Below, piece after piece: positions 27,934 through 36,130 of a stretch of DNA of 64,000 nt. Within the stretch, counting starts at the first letter, position 1. Each line of letters starts with the position of its first letter. Both the position numbers and the translations under genes were made by a program. The notes under the pieces were generated by a model. That model was not told where the DNA came from, did no database searches, and was given only the letters and a program-made list of their open reading frames with translations. Origin of the DNA: an uncultured Paracoccaceae bacterium (GTDB lineage Bacteria; Pseudomonadota; Alphaproteobacteria; Rhodobacterales; Rhodobacteraceae); assembly GCA_947500825.1 (NCBI GenBank), contig CANMTR010000002.1:248001-312000 (forward strand), given 5' to 3'.

Positions 27934-29409
27934 ATGGCTACGGGAATATGGATATCGCTCGCGCTCTACTTCGCGCTGATGATCGGCATCGGGCTTTACG
28001 CCTACATGAAATCCACGTCGAGCTCCGAGGAATACGTGCTGGGCGGGCGCAACCTGCCCCCCGCCGTCGCGGCGCTCTCGGCGGGCGCGTCGGACATGTC
28101 GGGCTGGCTCCTGCTGGGCCTGCCGGGCGCGCTCTACGCCACCGGCCTGGTGGAGGCGTGGATCGGCATCGGCCTGTTCGTGGGCGCGTTCGTGAACTGG
28201 ATCGTCGTCGCACCCCGCCTGCGTGAGCAGACCGAGCGCTACGACAACTCCCTGACCATTCCCAGCTTCCTCGCGAACCGCTTTCCCAGCCAGGCCACGA
28301 TCCTGCGCGTGGTCTCGGCGGTGGTAATCGTGATCTTCTTCTCGGTCTACACCGCCTCGGGCCTGGTGGGCGGAGGTCGCCTGGTCCAGACCGCGTTCGA
28401 GGGCAACTACCAGGTCGGCGTCTGGCTCACCCTCGGCGTGGTCCTGGCCTACACGGTCGTGGGCGGCTTCCTCGCCGTCAGCCTCACCGACTTCGTGCAG
28501 GGCTGCATCATGATGCTCGCCCTCGTGATCATGCCGATCATCGTGCTGACCGCCGGACAGGGCGCGGGCTTCTCCGGCGCGCAGGAGACCCTGTCGGGCG
28601 TCGAGGACTTCTCCCTGTCCCTGACCCAGGGCCTGACCCTCGTGGGCTGGCTCTCGGCGGTGACCTGGGGCTTGGGCTATTTCGGGCAGCCCCACATCAT
28701 CGTGCGCTTCATGGCCGTGCGCAGCGTGCCCGAGGTCGCCACGGCCCGCAACATCGGCATGACCTGGATGGCGATCTCGCTCATCGGCGCCGTCGGCGTC
28801 GGCATCCTCGGGCGCGCCTACGCAACCCGCAACGGGGTCGAGGTCGACAATCCCGAGACGATCTTCATCGTCCTGTCGAACCTGCTGTTCCACCCCCTCA
28901 TCACCGGGTTCCTCTACGCCGCCCTGCTGGCCGCGATCATGTCCACGGTCTCCAGCCAGCTCCTCGTGGCCTCCTCGTCCCTGGCCGAGGACTTCTACCG
29001 CCTCTTCGTCCACCGCTCCGCGTCCGAGACGGAGATCGTCAATATCGGCCGCCTCGCCGTGGTGCTGGTGGGCGTGGTCGCGGCCCTGATCGCGCGCAAT
29101 CCCGACAGCAACGTCCTGGGCCTCGTCGCCAATGCCTGGGCGGGCTTCGGCGCCGCGTTCGGGCCGCTCATCATCCTGTCGCTCACCTGGTCGCGGATGA
29201 CCGGCGCCGGCGCCGTGGCGGGCCTGGTGACGGGCGCGGCCGTGGTCATGGCCTGGATCGTCCTGGGCTGGAACGGCAGCTTCCTGGGCGGGCCGGGGGT
29301 CTACGAGATCATCCCGGGCTTCCTATCGGCGCTGGCCGCCATCGTGGGCGTCAGCCTGGCGACCTCGACATCGGGCGAGTTCCGCCCCGCCGAGAGCCCC
29401 GCGGAGTGA
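27934..29409 (+). CDS. putP: Sodium/proline symporter PutP
   Basis: A 491-residue member of the sodium:solute symporter family with about thirteen helices. PutP landmarks: YVLGGRNLPPAVAALSAGASDMSGW in two pieces around residues 31-55 (Ser of SDMSGW in the sodium site), NWIVVAPRLREQTERY, and WGLGYFGQPHIIVRFMA. It imports proline with Na+. The promoter gap 27847-27933 is AT-richer than its surroundings and AAGAGGT precedes the ATG. No putA is adjacent. An intrinsic terminator follows ten bases after the stop. Confidence 0.95.
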   Translation: MATGIWISLALYFALMIGIGLYAYMKSTSSSEEYVLGGRNLPPAVAALSAGASDMSGWLLLGLPGALYATGLVEAWIGIGLFVGAFVNWIVVAPRLREQTERYDNSLTIPSFLANRFPSQATILRVVSAVVIVIFFSVYTASGLVGGGRLVQTAFEGNYQVGVWLTLGVVLAYTVVGGFLAVSLTDFVQGCIMMLALVIMPIIVLTAGQGAGFSGAQETLSGVEDFSLSLTQGLTLVGWLSAVTWGLGYFGQPHIIVRFMAVRSVPEVATARNIGMTWMAISLIGAVGVGILGRAYATRNGVEVDNPETIFIVLSNLLFHPLITGFLYAALLAAIMSTVSSQLLVASSSLAEDFYRLFVHRSASETEIVNIGRLAVVLVGVVAALIARNPDSNVLGLVANAWAGFGAAFGPLIILSLTWSRMTGAGAVAGLVTGAAVVMAWIVLGWNGSFLGGPGVYEIIPGFLSALAAIVGVSLATSTSGEFRPAESPAE

Positions 29410-29418
29410 CGCTGGCAG

Positions 29419-29444
29419 GGCCGCGCTCCGGCGCGGCCTTTTTT
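29419..29444 (+). terminator. Rho-independent terminator of putP
   Basis: GGCCGCGC, loop TCCG, GCGCGGCC is a perfect eight-pair stem (29419-29438), followed directly by TTTTTT (29439-29444). Confidence 0.92.
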
Positions 29445-29476
29445 CCGCTCAGGAGGGCCGGTTCAATAAGGCCCGT

Positions 29477-30592
29477 TCAATAGGGTCCATCGTCGAGCAC
29501 GCCGTCCGCCGACATCTGGGCATAGAGAAGCCCCTCGCGAAGCCCGCGGTCCGCGACCGACAGCCGGTCAGTGGGCCAGACCCGCAGAAGCGCCTGCAGG
29601 ATCGCCGAGCCCGACATGATGAGCGCGTGGCGGTCGCGCCCGATCCTGGGGTCGCACCGCCGCCCCTCGGGGCCGAGGTTCAGGTAGTCGCGGATCACCG
29701 CGTCGATCTGGTCGGTGGTCATCCGCAGCCCGTCCACCCGGTTGCGATCGTAGCGCTTCAGCCCCAGATGGCTCGCCGCGACGGTGGTCACCGTCCCGCT
29801 CGTGCCGATGATCTGGAACCCCTCGCGGGCCTGTTCGCGGGCATAGGGGGCGAAGTTGACAAGATTCTCCTCGAAGAACCAGCTCATCAGCGCAAAGCGC
29901 GCCGCGTCGTTCTTCACGTCGTCGAACTGTTCGCGCAAGGTCGCCACGCCCAGGGGCACGCTGATCCAGTCCACCACGCGCGCGGCGGGAAAGGGCGACC
30001 CGTCCACCGGCTTGAAGCCCGCGTGAAGGCGCATGATCGCGCGGGGGCGATCATGGCGCGGCACCCGCGTCAGGTCGATCCAGACGAGCTCGGTCGAGCC
30101 GCCGCCGATATCGACCACCATGAGCTGCTCGGTCCAGGTGGAGACCAGCGGCGCGCAGGAGATCACGGCCAGCCGCGCCTCCTCCTCTGGGGCGATGATC
30201 TCCATGGGCAGGCCGGTCTCGCGCCGCACCTTGGAGATGAACTGCCCCGCGTTGGTCGCCCGCCTGCACGCCTCCGTCGCCACCAGCCGCATCCGGCCGA
30301 CCTGGCGCCGCTCGATCTTGGAGCGGCAGATCTTGAGCGCGTGGATCGTGCGGTCCATCGAGGCGCGGCTCAACCGCCCCGTCGCCTCCAGCCCCTGGCC
30401 CAGCTGCACCGACTTGGAGAAGCTGTCCACGACGTGGAACTGGTTGCCCTTGGGTTGGGCGACCAGCATGCGGCACGAATTCGTGCCGAGGTCCAGCGCC
30501 GCATAGAGCGAGGCCGGATCGGGTTTATCGGTGCCGGGTGGCTCGACCGGGATCGGGAACGCGCCCGCACCATTGGGACGCCTGGGCGCCAT
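29477..30592 (-). CDS. Ppx/GppA family exopolyphosphatase
   Basis: A 371-residue ASKHA-fold phosphatase. The phosphate-1 motif LDLGTNSCRMLVA is at about residues 33-45, phosphate-2 is VVDIGGGSTELVWID at about 155-169, and GTSGTVTTVAASHLGL is in the second half. Members hydrolyse polyphosphate and/or pppGpp; the short alphaproteobacterial form lacks the C-terminal HD domain and its preference cannot be read from sequence. It is divergent from the one-carbon operon, with 235 bases between starts. A Pro-rich N-terminal 28-residue extension is poorly conserved and the true start could be later. Confidence 0.88.
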   Translation of the reverse strand: MAPRRPNGAGAFPIPVEPPGTDKPDPASLYAALDLGTNSCRMLVAQPKGNQFHVVDSFSKSVQLGQGLEATGRLSRASMDRTIHALKICRSKIERRQVGRMRLVATEACRRATNAGQFISKVRRETGLPMEIIAPEEEARLAVISCAPLVSTWTEQLMVVDIGGGSTELVWIDLTRVPRHDRPRAIMRLHAGFKPVDGSPFPAARVVDWISVPLGVATLREQFDDVKNDAARFALMSWFFEENLVNFAPYAREQAREGFQIIGTSGTVTTVAASHLGLKRYDRNRVDGLRMTTDQIDAVIRDYLNLGPEGRRCDPRIGRDRHALIMSGSAILQALLRVWPTDRLSVADRGLREGLLYAQMSADGVLDDGPY

Positions 30593-30665
30593 ACCGTCGC
30601 CCTCCAGATAGTTAACGCAAGACTAGGCCCCGGGCCATGCGGTGGCAAGCGCCGTGTCGCGCCGG

Positions 30666-30684
30666 CCTCATGACCATCATGAGG
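30666..30684. promoter_or_regulatory. Perfect inverted repeat upstream of the one-carbon operon
   Basis: CCTCATGA (30666-30673), CCA, TCATGAGG (30677-30684). It lies in the 235-base gap between divergent ppx/gppA and the PF13769 gene, about 145 bases before the latter's start. The 19-base symmetric form is more like a dimeric regulator's operator than a terminator. The rest of 30593-30827 shows no gene and no riboswitch I could recognise. Confidence 0.45.
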
Positions 30685-30827
30685 ATTTCGACGCCGCCGC
30701 CCCCCTTGGCCCCGGTGCGCGCGATGCTCTACGCCTCGCGTCGCGGGCAAGCGGAAATGCGTCGAAATTCGGCAACGGCATCGCGCCGCATGCGCGTATC
30801 GCAAAGGGGCAACCGGAGGGCTGGTTC

Positions 30828-31124
30828 ATGGCCGAGATCACCATCGTATACTGGCGCGACATTCCCGCCCAGGTGATCGCGGGCAAGGGCCGCCGGGGGA
30901 TCAAGCGCCCCCTGCCCGAACGGTTCGAGCAGGCGATCGACCGGGCCGCGATGAAATCGGGCGCCTCGGCCACCGACGACTACCTCGCCGACTGGCGCAA
31001 GGCGCCCGGCGAGCCGGTCGAGGGGCCGGACGCCGAGGCGGCGGATGCCACCGTCTCCCGGATCGACGCCGATTACGACGCCGGGCGCCTGAAGACGCTC
31101 GTCGCCAACGACGGGCGGGAGTAG
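30828..31124 (+). CDS. PF13769-type 'virulence factor' small protein
   Basis: A 98-residue protein beginning MAEITIVYWRDIPAQVIAGKG, the recognisable start of the family named virulence factor (PF13769) in databases. Conserved features are the YWRDIPAQV segment, the basic KGRRGIKRPLPERF patch and AIDRAAMKSGASATDDYLADWRK. The name is historical; no function is proven. GGAGG at 30814-30818 supports the ATG at 30828. In this window it directly precedes MTHFR, and I recall the same adjacency in other roseobacters, so a role linked to folate or corrinoid methyl transfer is a reasonable inference. Confidence 0.78.
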   Translation: MAEITIVYWRDIPAQVIAGKGRRGIKRPLPERFEQAIDRAAMKSGASATDDYLADWRKAPGEPVEGPDAEAADATVSRIDADYDAGRLKTLVANDGRE

Positions 31125-31166
31125 CCGCTCCCCCCGTCCGCACCCCGCCCCCCGGAGTTCCCCGAT

Positions 31167-32096
31167 ATGTCGATCCTGTCCTTCCGCGCCGCCGCGCCCG
31201 CGCCCCGGCCCACCACCCGCGACGAGGCCGTCGCGCGCTTCCTGTCGGGCCACTCGATCGAGGTGATGCCGCGCACCGCCGCGAAGGTCGCCGACTTCCG
31301 CGCCCTGCTGCCCGCCGGCACCCGCGTCTACGTCGCCCATATCGAGGGCACCCCGATCGAGGACATGGTCGCCACCGCCCGGCGCCTGACCGACGAGGGC
31401 TTCGAGGCGATGCCCCACTTCCCCGCGCGGATCATCGCGGACGCCCCCGAATTGTCCGACTGGATCACCCGCTACCGCGACGAGGCGGGCGTGTCCTCGG
31501 CCCTGCTGCTCGCCGGCGGCGTGACCGAGCCCAGGGGCGACTTCGACAACTCCATGCAGATGATGGAGACGGGCCTCTTCGACCGCGGCGGCTTCACCCG
31601 CCTCCACGTCGCCGGCCACCCCGAAGGCAACCGCGACATCGACATCGACGGCACCGACATCAACGTCTCGAAGGCCCTGAAGTGGAAGCAGGACTTCTCC
31701 GAGCGCACCGACGCGGAGATGGCCATCGCCACCCAGTTCTGCTTCGAATCCGCCCCCGTCATCGCCTGGGCCGAGGCCCTGCGCGCGGCGGGCATCCGCC
31801 TGCCCGTCCATATCGGCATCGCCGGTCCCGCCAAGCTGCAGACGCTGATCAAGTTCGCCGTGGCCTGCGGCGTGGGCCCCTCGCTCCGGGTCCTGCAGCG
31901 CCGCGCCATGGACGTCTCCAAGCTCCTGATGCCCTACACCCCCGACGACGTCGTGGGCGAGCTCGCCGCCCACAAGGCCGCCCATCCCGGCTTCGCGGTG
32001 GAGGCCGCCCACATCTTCCCCCTTGGCGGCATCGCCCAGGCCGCCGACTGGGCCGCGGCCCGCACCGCCCCCGGCCGGGCCCGCGCCAGCCTATGA
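31167..32096 (+). CDS. Methylenetetrahydrofolate reductase
   Basis: A 309-residue TIM-barrel flavoprotein of the MTHFR family (PF02219), which reduces 5,10-methylene-THF to 5-methyl-THF. It is the shorter, divergent branch found in roseobacter methyl-transfer operons rather than close to E. coli MetF. Visible features: SIEVMPRTAAKVADF near residue 30, YVAHIEGTPIEDMV, FPARIIADAPELSDW, LLAGGVTEPRGDF and HVAGHPEGNRDI, the last being the conserved GHPE-type block of MTHFR. Its TGA overlaps the next gene's ATG, placing it in a coupled operon with the HAD and MetH2-like genes. Confidence 0.9.
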   Translation: MSILSFRAAAPAPRPTTRDEAVARFLSGHSIEVMPRTAAKVADFRALLPAGTRVYVAHIEGTPIEDMVATARRLTDEGFEAMPHFPARIIADAPELSDWITRYRDEAGVSSALLLAGGVTEPRGDFDNSMQMMETGLFDRGGFTRLHVAGHPEGNRDIDIDGTDINVSKALKWKQDFSERTDAEMAIATQFCFESAPVIAWAEALRAAGIRLPVHIGIAGPAKLQTLIKFAVACGVGPSLRVLQRRAMDVSKLLMPYTPDDVVGELAAHKAAHPGFAVEAAHIFPLGGIAQAADWAAARTAPGRARASL

Positions 32097-32752
32097 CGCC
32101 CGCGCTCCTGTTCGACCTCGACGGCACGATGATCCTGTCCGACGACCTCCACGCCGAGGTCTTCATCGCCATGTTCGCCGAACGGGGGCGCGAGATCGAC
32201 GCGGCCTTCTATACCGACAGCATCCAGGGCCGGCTCAACGCCGACATCTTCGGGGGCTTCTTCCCCGGCGAGGACGCCGACCGCCTCGCCGACGAGAAGG
32301 AGGCGCGCTTCCGGGCCCGCCTGGGCGACGACGCGGCCCCCGTGGCGGGTCTGCCCGCGCTCCTCGACCGGGCGCGGGAGGCGGGCTGGGCCCTGGGGGT
32401 CGTGATCAACGCGCCGCGCGACAACGTCGAGGCGATGCTGGGCGCCACCCGCCTCGCCCGCCGCTTCGACGCGATCGTGGTGGCCGAAGACCTCCCCCGC
32501 GGCAAGCCCGACCCCCTGCCCTACCTCACGGGGCTGGAGCGCCTGGGCGCCGACCCGGCCCGCGCCCTCGCCTTCGAGGACAGCCGCTCGGGCGTGGCCT
32601 CGGCCGCCGCCGCGGGGCTCGCCACCATCGGCCTGCGCTCGTCGCTGGGCCACGACGCGCTAGTCTTGGCCGGGGCGTCCGACAGCATCGCCGATTTCAC
32701 CGATCCGGGGCTTTCCCCCTGGCTCGACCGCCTGACCGAGGAGACAACATGA
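32093..32752 (+). CDS. HAD superfamily phosphatase (HAD-IA, beta-phosphoglucomutase-like)
   Basis: A 219-residue haloacid dehalogenase-type hydrolase. Motif I is LLFDLDGTMILSDDLHAEVF with nucleophile Asp8 and Asp10, motif II lies near GVVINAPRDNVEAML, and motifs III/IV are RGKPDPLPY and AFEDSRSGVASAAAAG. The helical cap sits between residues 15 and 80. Substrate unknown. It overlaps MTHFR upstream and the methyltransferase downstream by four bases each, so it is made in step with them; this suggests a housekeeping or metabolite-repair role in the methyl branch, which is inference only. Confidence 0.87.
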   Translation: MTPALLFDLDGTMILSDDLHAEVFIAMFAERGREIDAAFYTDSIQGRLNADIFGGFFPGEDADRLADEKEARFRARLGDDAAPVAGLPALLDRAREAGWALGVVINAPRDNVEAMLGATRLARRFDAIVVAEDLPRGKPDPLPYLTGLERLGADPARALAFEDSRSGVASAAAAGLATIGLRSSLGHDALVLAGASDSIADFTDPGLSPWLDRLTEETT

Positions 32753-33708
32753 CCCGCACCGTTCTGGAGAGCGCCTCCAAGACCGTCACCATCGGCTTCG
32801 ACGAGCCGTTCTGCGTGATCGGCGAGCGCATCAACCCGACGGGGCGCAAGAAGCTCGCCGCCGAGCTCGAGGCGGGCGACTTCTCCACCGTCGAGCGCGA
32901 CGCGCTCGAGCAGGTCGCCTGCGGGGCCATGGTGCTCGACGTGAACGCGGGCGTCGTCTACAACTCAAACCCCAACCCGAACGAGACCGAGCCGCCGCTC
33001 ATGCGCCGCATGATCGAGCTGGTCCAGGGCCTCGTCGACGTGCCCCTGTGCATCGACAGCTCGGTCCCCGCCGCGCTCGAGGCCGGGCTGGCCGCCGCGC
33101 AGGGCCGCCCCCTCGTCAACTCCGTCACCGGCGAGGAGGAGCGGCTGGAGGCGATCCTGCCCCTCATCAAGAAGCACGACGTCCCCGTCGTCGCCATCTC
33201 CAACGACGACACCGGCATCTCCGAGGACCCCGAGGTGCGCTTCGCCGTGGCCAAGAAGATCGTCGAGCGCGCCGCCGATTTCGGCATCCCCGCCCACGAC
33301 ATCGTCGTCGATCCGCTGGTCATGCCCGTGGGCGCCATGGCCACGGCCGGGCGGCAGGTCTTCGCGCTCGTGCGCAAGCTGCGCGACGAGCTGGGCGTCA
33401 ACACCACCTGCGGGGCGTCCAACATCTCGTTCGGGCTGCCGCGCCGGCACGGGATCAACGCCGCCTTCCTGCCCATGGCCATCGGCGCGGGGATGACGAG
33501 CGCGATCATGAACCCCGTCCGCCCCGTGGAGATGGAGGCCGTGCGCGCCGCCAACTTCCTGATGAACCACGACCCCAACGGCGCCGAGTGGATCCGCTTC
33601 TCCCGCGTCCTCGACGCGGTCGACGGCGGCGAGAACTACGCCGAGGCGGCCAAGGCCTCCGCCGCCGCCGGAGGGGGCCGCGGTGGCCGCCGCCGGCGCC
33701 GCGGATAA
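32749..33708 (+). CDS. Methyltetrahydrofolate:corrinoid methyltransferase (MetH2-like, DHPS fold)
   Basis: A 319-residue pterin-binding TIM-barrel protein, equivalent to the folate-binding module of methionine synthase as a separate chain. GERINPTGRKKLA at about residues 25-37 is the signature of this fold, followed by LDVNAGVVYNSNPNPNE, LCIDSSVPAALEAG, NSVTGEEERLEAILPL, and TTCGASNISFGLPRRHGIN. It should move the methyl group of methyl-THF to cob(I)alamin on a partner protein. The last 20 residues are a Gly/Arg-rich tail (AAGGGRGGRRRRRG). In roseobacters methionine synthase is known to be split into such parts; the homocysteine- and B12-binding parts are not in this window. Confidence 0.88.
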   Translation: MTRTVLESASKTVTIGFDEPFCVIGERINPTGRKKLAAELEAGDFSTVERDALEQVACGAMVLDVNAGVVYNSNPNPNETEPPLMRRMIELVQGLVDVPLCIDSSVPAALEAGLAAAQGRPLVNSVTGEEERLEAILPLIKKHDVPVVAISNDDTGISEDPEVRFAVAKKIVERAADFGIPAHDIVVDPLVMPVGAMATAGRQVFALVRKLRDELGVNTTCGASNISFGLPRRHGINAAFLPMAIGAGMTSAIMNPVRPVEMEAVRAANFLMNHDPNGAEWIRFSRVLDAVDGGENYAEAAKASAAAGGGRGGRRRRRG

Positions 33709-33743
33709 GGCGATGGCAACGCACGGCGCCGTATCGTGGCGGG

Positions 33744-33974
33744 ATGACGGAGACCGTCCCGCCCCCCGACCGCGACCGCTGGTTGCGCGAGATATTCTCC
33801 GCGCAGGCGGTTCGACGCGGCGGCGTGGTGCGGCGTTCGGTCCGCTGGGTGGAGCAGGAAATCGGAACGGACGCCCTCGTCTCGGAGGTCCGCCGGCGCG
33901 GCTTTCACATGCTCGAGGCCGGCGGCCAGTACCTGATCATCTGCAATCCGGGGCAGTTCCGCATCATCTGCTGA
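33744..33974 (+). CDS. 76-residue conserved small protein, often mislabelled phosphoribosylanthranilate isomerase
   Basis: A 76-residue protein with core GGVVRRSVRWVEQEIG and C-terminal VRRRGFHMLEAGGQYLIICN. From memory, roseobacter homologues carry the automatic name N-(5'-phosphoribosyl)anthranilate isomerase, but 76 residues cannot form the TrpF barrel of about 200, so that name should not be used. It is predicted soluble, with an N-terminal helical and C-terminal beta character and one cysteine pair near the end (IICNPGQFRIIC). Position between the methyltransferase and RamA suggests a part in corrinoid methyl transfer. The ATG at 33744 is 35 bases after the previous stop. Confidence 0.75.
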   Translation: MTETVPPPDRDRWLREIFSAQAVRRGGVVRRSVRWVEQEIGTDALVSEVRRRGFHMLEAGGQYLIICNPGQFRIIC

Positions 33975-33987
33975 CCCGGATTTTCGC

Positions 33988-34010
33988 CGCGAACCCGCAT
34001 CGCGTTTTTT
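33988..34010 (+). terminator. Hairpin plus T-tract between the 76-aa protein and the RamA-like gene
   Basis: CGCGA, loop ACCCGCA, TCGCG (33988-34004) followed by TTTTTT (34005-34010). The five-pair stem is short, so it may pause or partly terminate transcription ahead of the ramA-like gene rather than end the operon. Confidence 0.5.
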
Positions 34011-34038
34011 CGCCGGAAAATCGACCCCGGAAACATCC

Positions 34039-36072
34039 ATGACCGACACCGATCCCCTCGTCGTCTTCACCCCCTCTGGGCGGCGCGGCCGGGTGCCCGC
34101 CGGCACCACCGTGCTGGCCGCCGCCCGCCGCCTGGGCGTGGACCTCGACTCGGTCTGCGGCGGCCGCGGCATCTGCTCCAAGTGCCAGGTCGCGCCCGGA
34201 AAGGGCAGCTTTCCCAAGCACGGGCTCACCGTCTCCGAGGACGCGCTCTCGCCCTGGAACGCGGTGGAGGCGCGCTACGACGACAAGCGCGGGCTCAAGG
34301 CCGGCCGGCGTCTGGGCTGCCAGGCCCAGATCCACGGCGACGTGGTCGTCGACGTGCCCCCCGAGAGCCAGGTCCACCGGCAGGTGGTGCGCAAGGACGC
34401 CGCCCTGCGCGAGATCGCCATGGACCCGGCCACCCGGCTCCACTTCGTCGAGGTGGAAGAGCCCGACATGCACCAGCCCGCGGGCGACCTGGAGCGGCTC
34501 AACCGCGCCCTGAAGGCCCAGTGGAACCTGGAGCCCCTCTCCGCGTCCCTGCCGCTCCTGGCCAAGCTGCAATCGGTGCTGAGGGCCGGCGAGTTCCACG
34601 TCACCGTGGCCGTCCACCACGACCATCGCGGGCCCCCCCGCCTGATCGACCTCTGGCCCGGCCTCTACGAGGACGGGCTTCACGGGCTGGCCATCGACCT
34701 GGGCTCCACCACCATCGCCGCGCATCTGTGCGACCTCGATACCGGCCGCGTCGTCGCCTCCTCGGGCGTGATGAACCCCCAGATCCGCTTCGGCGAGGAC
34801 CTGATGAGCCGGGTCAGCTACGCGATGATGAACGAGGGCGGCGCGGCCGACATGACGGCGGCGGTGCGCGAGGCGATGGACGCGCTCTCCACGGCCATCG
34901 CCGCCGAGGCCGGGATCGCCCCCCAGTCCATCGTCGAGACGGTGATCGTGGGCAACCCGGTCATGCACCACCTCCTCCTCGGCATCGACCCGGTGGAGCT
35001 GGGACAGGCGCCCTTCGCGCTGGCGACCTCCGACGCGGTGAACTGCGCGGCGGCCGATCTGGGCCTCGCCTCCCTCAACCCCGCCGCGCGGGCCTACATC
35101 CTGCCCTGCATCGCGGGCCATGTGGGCGCCGACGCGGCCGCCGTCGCCCTGAGCGAGGAGCCCTGGACGCGCGAGGACCTGACCCTGGTCGTGGACGTGG
35201 GCACCAATGCCGAGATCCTCCTGGGCGACACCACCCGCGTGCTCGCCTGCTCCTCGCCCACCGGCCCCGCCTTCGAGGGGGCGCAGATCAGCTCCGGCCA
35301 GCGCGCCGCCCCCGGCGCGATCGAGGCGGTGCGGATCGACCCCGACACCAAGGTGCCGCGCTTCCGCGTCATCGGAGACGCGCGCTGGTCGGACGAGGAG
35401 GGCTTCGACGCCGCCGTCACCGGCATCTGCGGGTCGGGCATCATCGAGGCCGTGGCCGAGATGCGCATGGCCGGCCTCCTCGACCCTTCGGGTCTCATCG
35501 GCTCCCCCGAGCAGACCGGGTCGGACCGGATCGAGGCCGAGGGACGCACCCACGCCTTCGTCCTCCACCGCGACGGCGAGCGGGTCGTCTCGGTCACCCA
35601 GGGCGACATCCGCGCCATCCAGCTCGCCAAGTCGGCGCTCTACGCCGGCGCGCGCCTCCTGATGGACGAGCGCGGCGTGGACCGGGTCGACCGGGTGGTG
35701 CTGGCCGGGGCCTTCGGCGCCCATATCAGCCCCAAGCACGCCATGGTGCTGGGCATGATCCCCGACGTGGCCCTCGACCGGGTCACCAGCGCGGGCAACG
35801 CCGCCGGCACCGGCGCGCGCATCGCGCTGCTCAACCGCGCCTCCCGCGCCGCGATCGAGGACCGCGTCCACCGCATCCGCAAGGTGGAGACGGCGGTGGA
35901 GCCGCGCTTCCAGGAACATTTCGTCGCCGCCAACGCCCTGCCCCATGCCACCGACCCCTTCGAGATCCTGCGCCGGACGACACCGCTTCCCGAGGTCTCG
36001 TTCAAGCGCGGCGAGGAGCGCGGCCGACGGCGGCGGCGCCGGGGCGACCCGGAGGACGCCGACGGGTCCTGA
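34039..36072 (+). CDS. RamA-like corrinoid activation protein (2Fe-2S plus ASKHA/DUF4445)
   Basis: A 677-residue protein that in related systems uses ATP and a low-potential electron to reduce inactive cob(II)alamin on corrinoid methyltransferases to cob(I)alamin. The N-terminal ferredoxin-like domain has Cys40, Cys45 and Cys48 (SVCGGRGICSKCQVA) plus Cys94 (RRLGCQAQI). The C-terminal ASKHA domain shows AIDLGSTTIAAHLCDLDTG, LVVDVGTNAEILLGD, GICGSGIIEAV and LAGAFGAHISPKHAM. It ends with an Arg-rich tail. Gene order after the MetH2-like methyltransferase points to methionine synthase as its client. The ATG at 34039 lies 29 bases after the hairpin/T-tract. Confidence 0.9.
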   Translation: MTDTDPLVVFTPSGRRGRVPAGTTVLAAARRLGVDLDSVCGGRGICSKCQVAPGKGSFPKHGLTVSEDALSPWNAVEARYDDKRGLKAGRRLGCQAQIHGDVVVDVPPESQVHRQVVRKDAALREIAMDPATRLHFVEVEEPDMHQPAGDLERLNRALKAQWNLEPLSASLPLLAKLQSVLRAGEFHVTVAVHHDHRGPPRLIDLWPGLYEDGLHGLAIDLGSTTIAAHLCDLDTGRVVASSGVMNPQIRFGEDLMSRVSYAMMNEGGAADMTAAVREAMDALSTAIAAEAGIAPQSIVETVIVGNPVMHHLLLGIDPVELGQAPFALATSDAVNCAAADLGLASLNPAARAYILPCIAGHVGADAAAVALSEEPWTREDLTLVVDVGTNAEILLGDTTRVLACSSPTGPAFEGAQISSGQRAAPGAIEAVRIDPDTKVPRFRVIGDARWSDEEGFDAAVTGICGSGIIEAVAEMRMAGLLDPSGLIGSPEQTGSDRIEAEGRTHAFVLHRDGERVVSVTQGDIRAIQLAKSALYAGARLLMDERGVDRVDRVVLAGAFGAHISPKHAMVLGMIPDVALDRVTSAGNAAGTGARIALLNRASRAAIEDRVHRIRKVETAVEPRFQEHFVAANALPHATDPFEILRRTTPLPEVSFKRGEERGRRRRRRGDPEDADGS

Positions 36073-36130
36073 CCGGCCCCGCCCGGAAGGGGGCGATCGG
36101 GCGCCGGGGAGGTAGCCCCGCGCGTTCGCG

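Noticed and set aside
30593-30827. Cobalamin or SAM riboswitch ahead of the one-carbon operon
   Set aside because: I could not find the B12-box or SAM-II-like conserved cores. Only the inverted repeat stands out; a covariance-model search would settle it.
31740-31760. tRNA T-loop-like TTCGAATCC
   Set aside because: It lies within the MTHFR coding frame and no acceptor stem or cloverleaf can be drawn around it.
33744-33974. Annotating the 76-residue protein as phosphoribosylanthranilate isomerase (TrpF)
   Set aside because: It is far too short for the TIM barrel and lacks its catalytic blocks. The name is probably a propagated database error.
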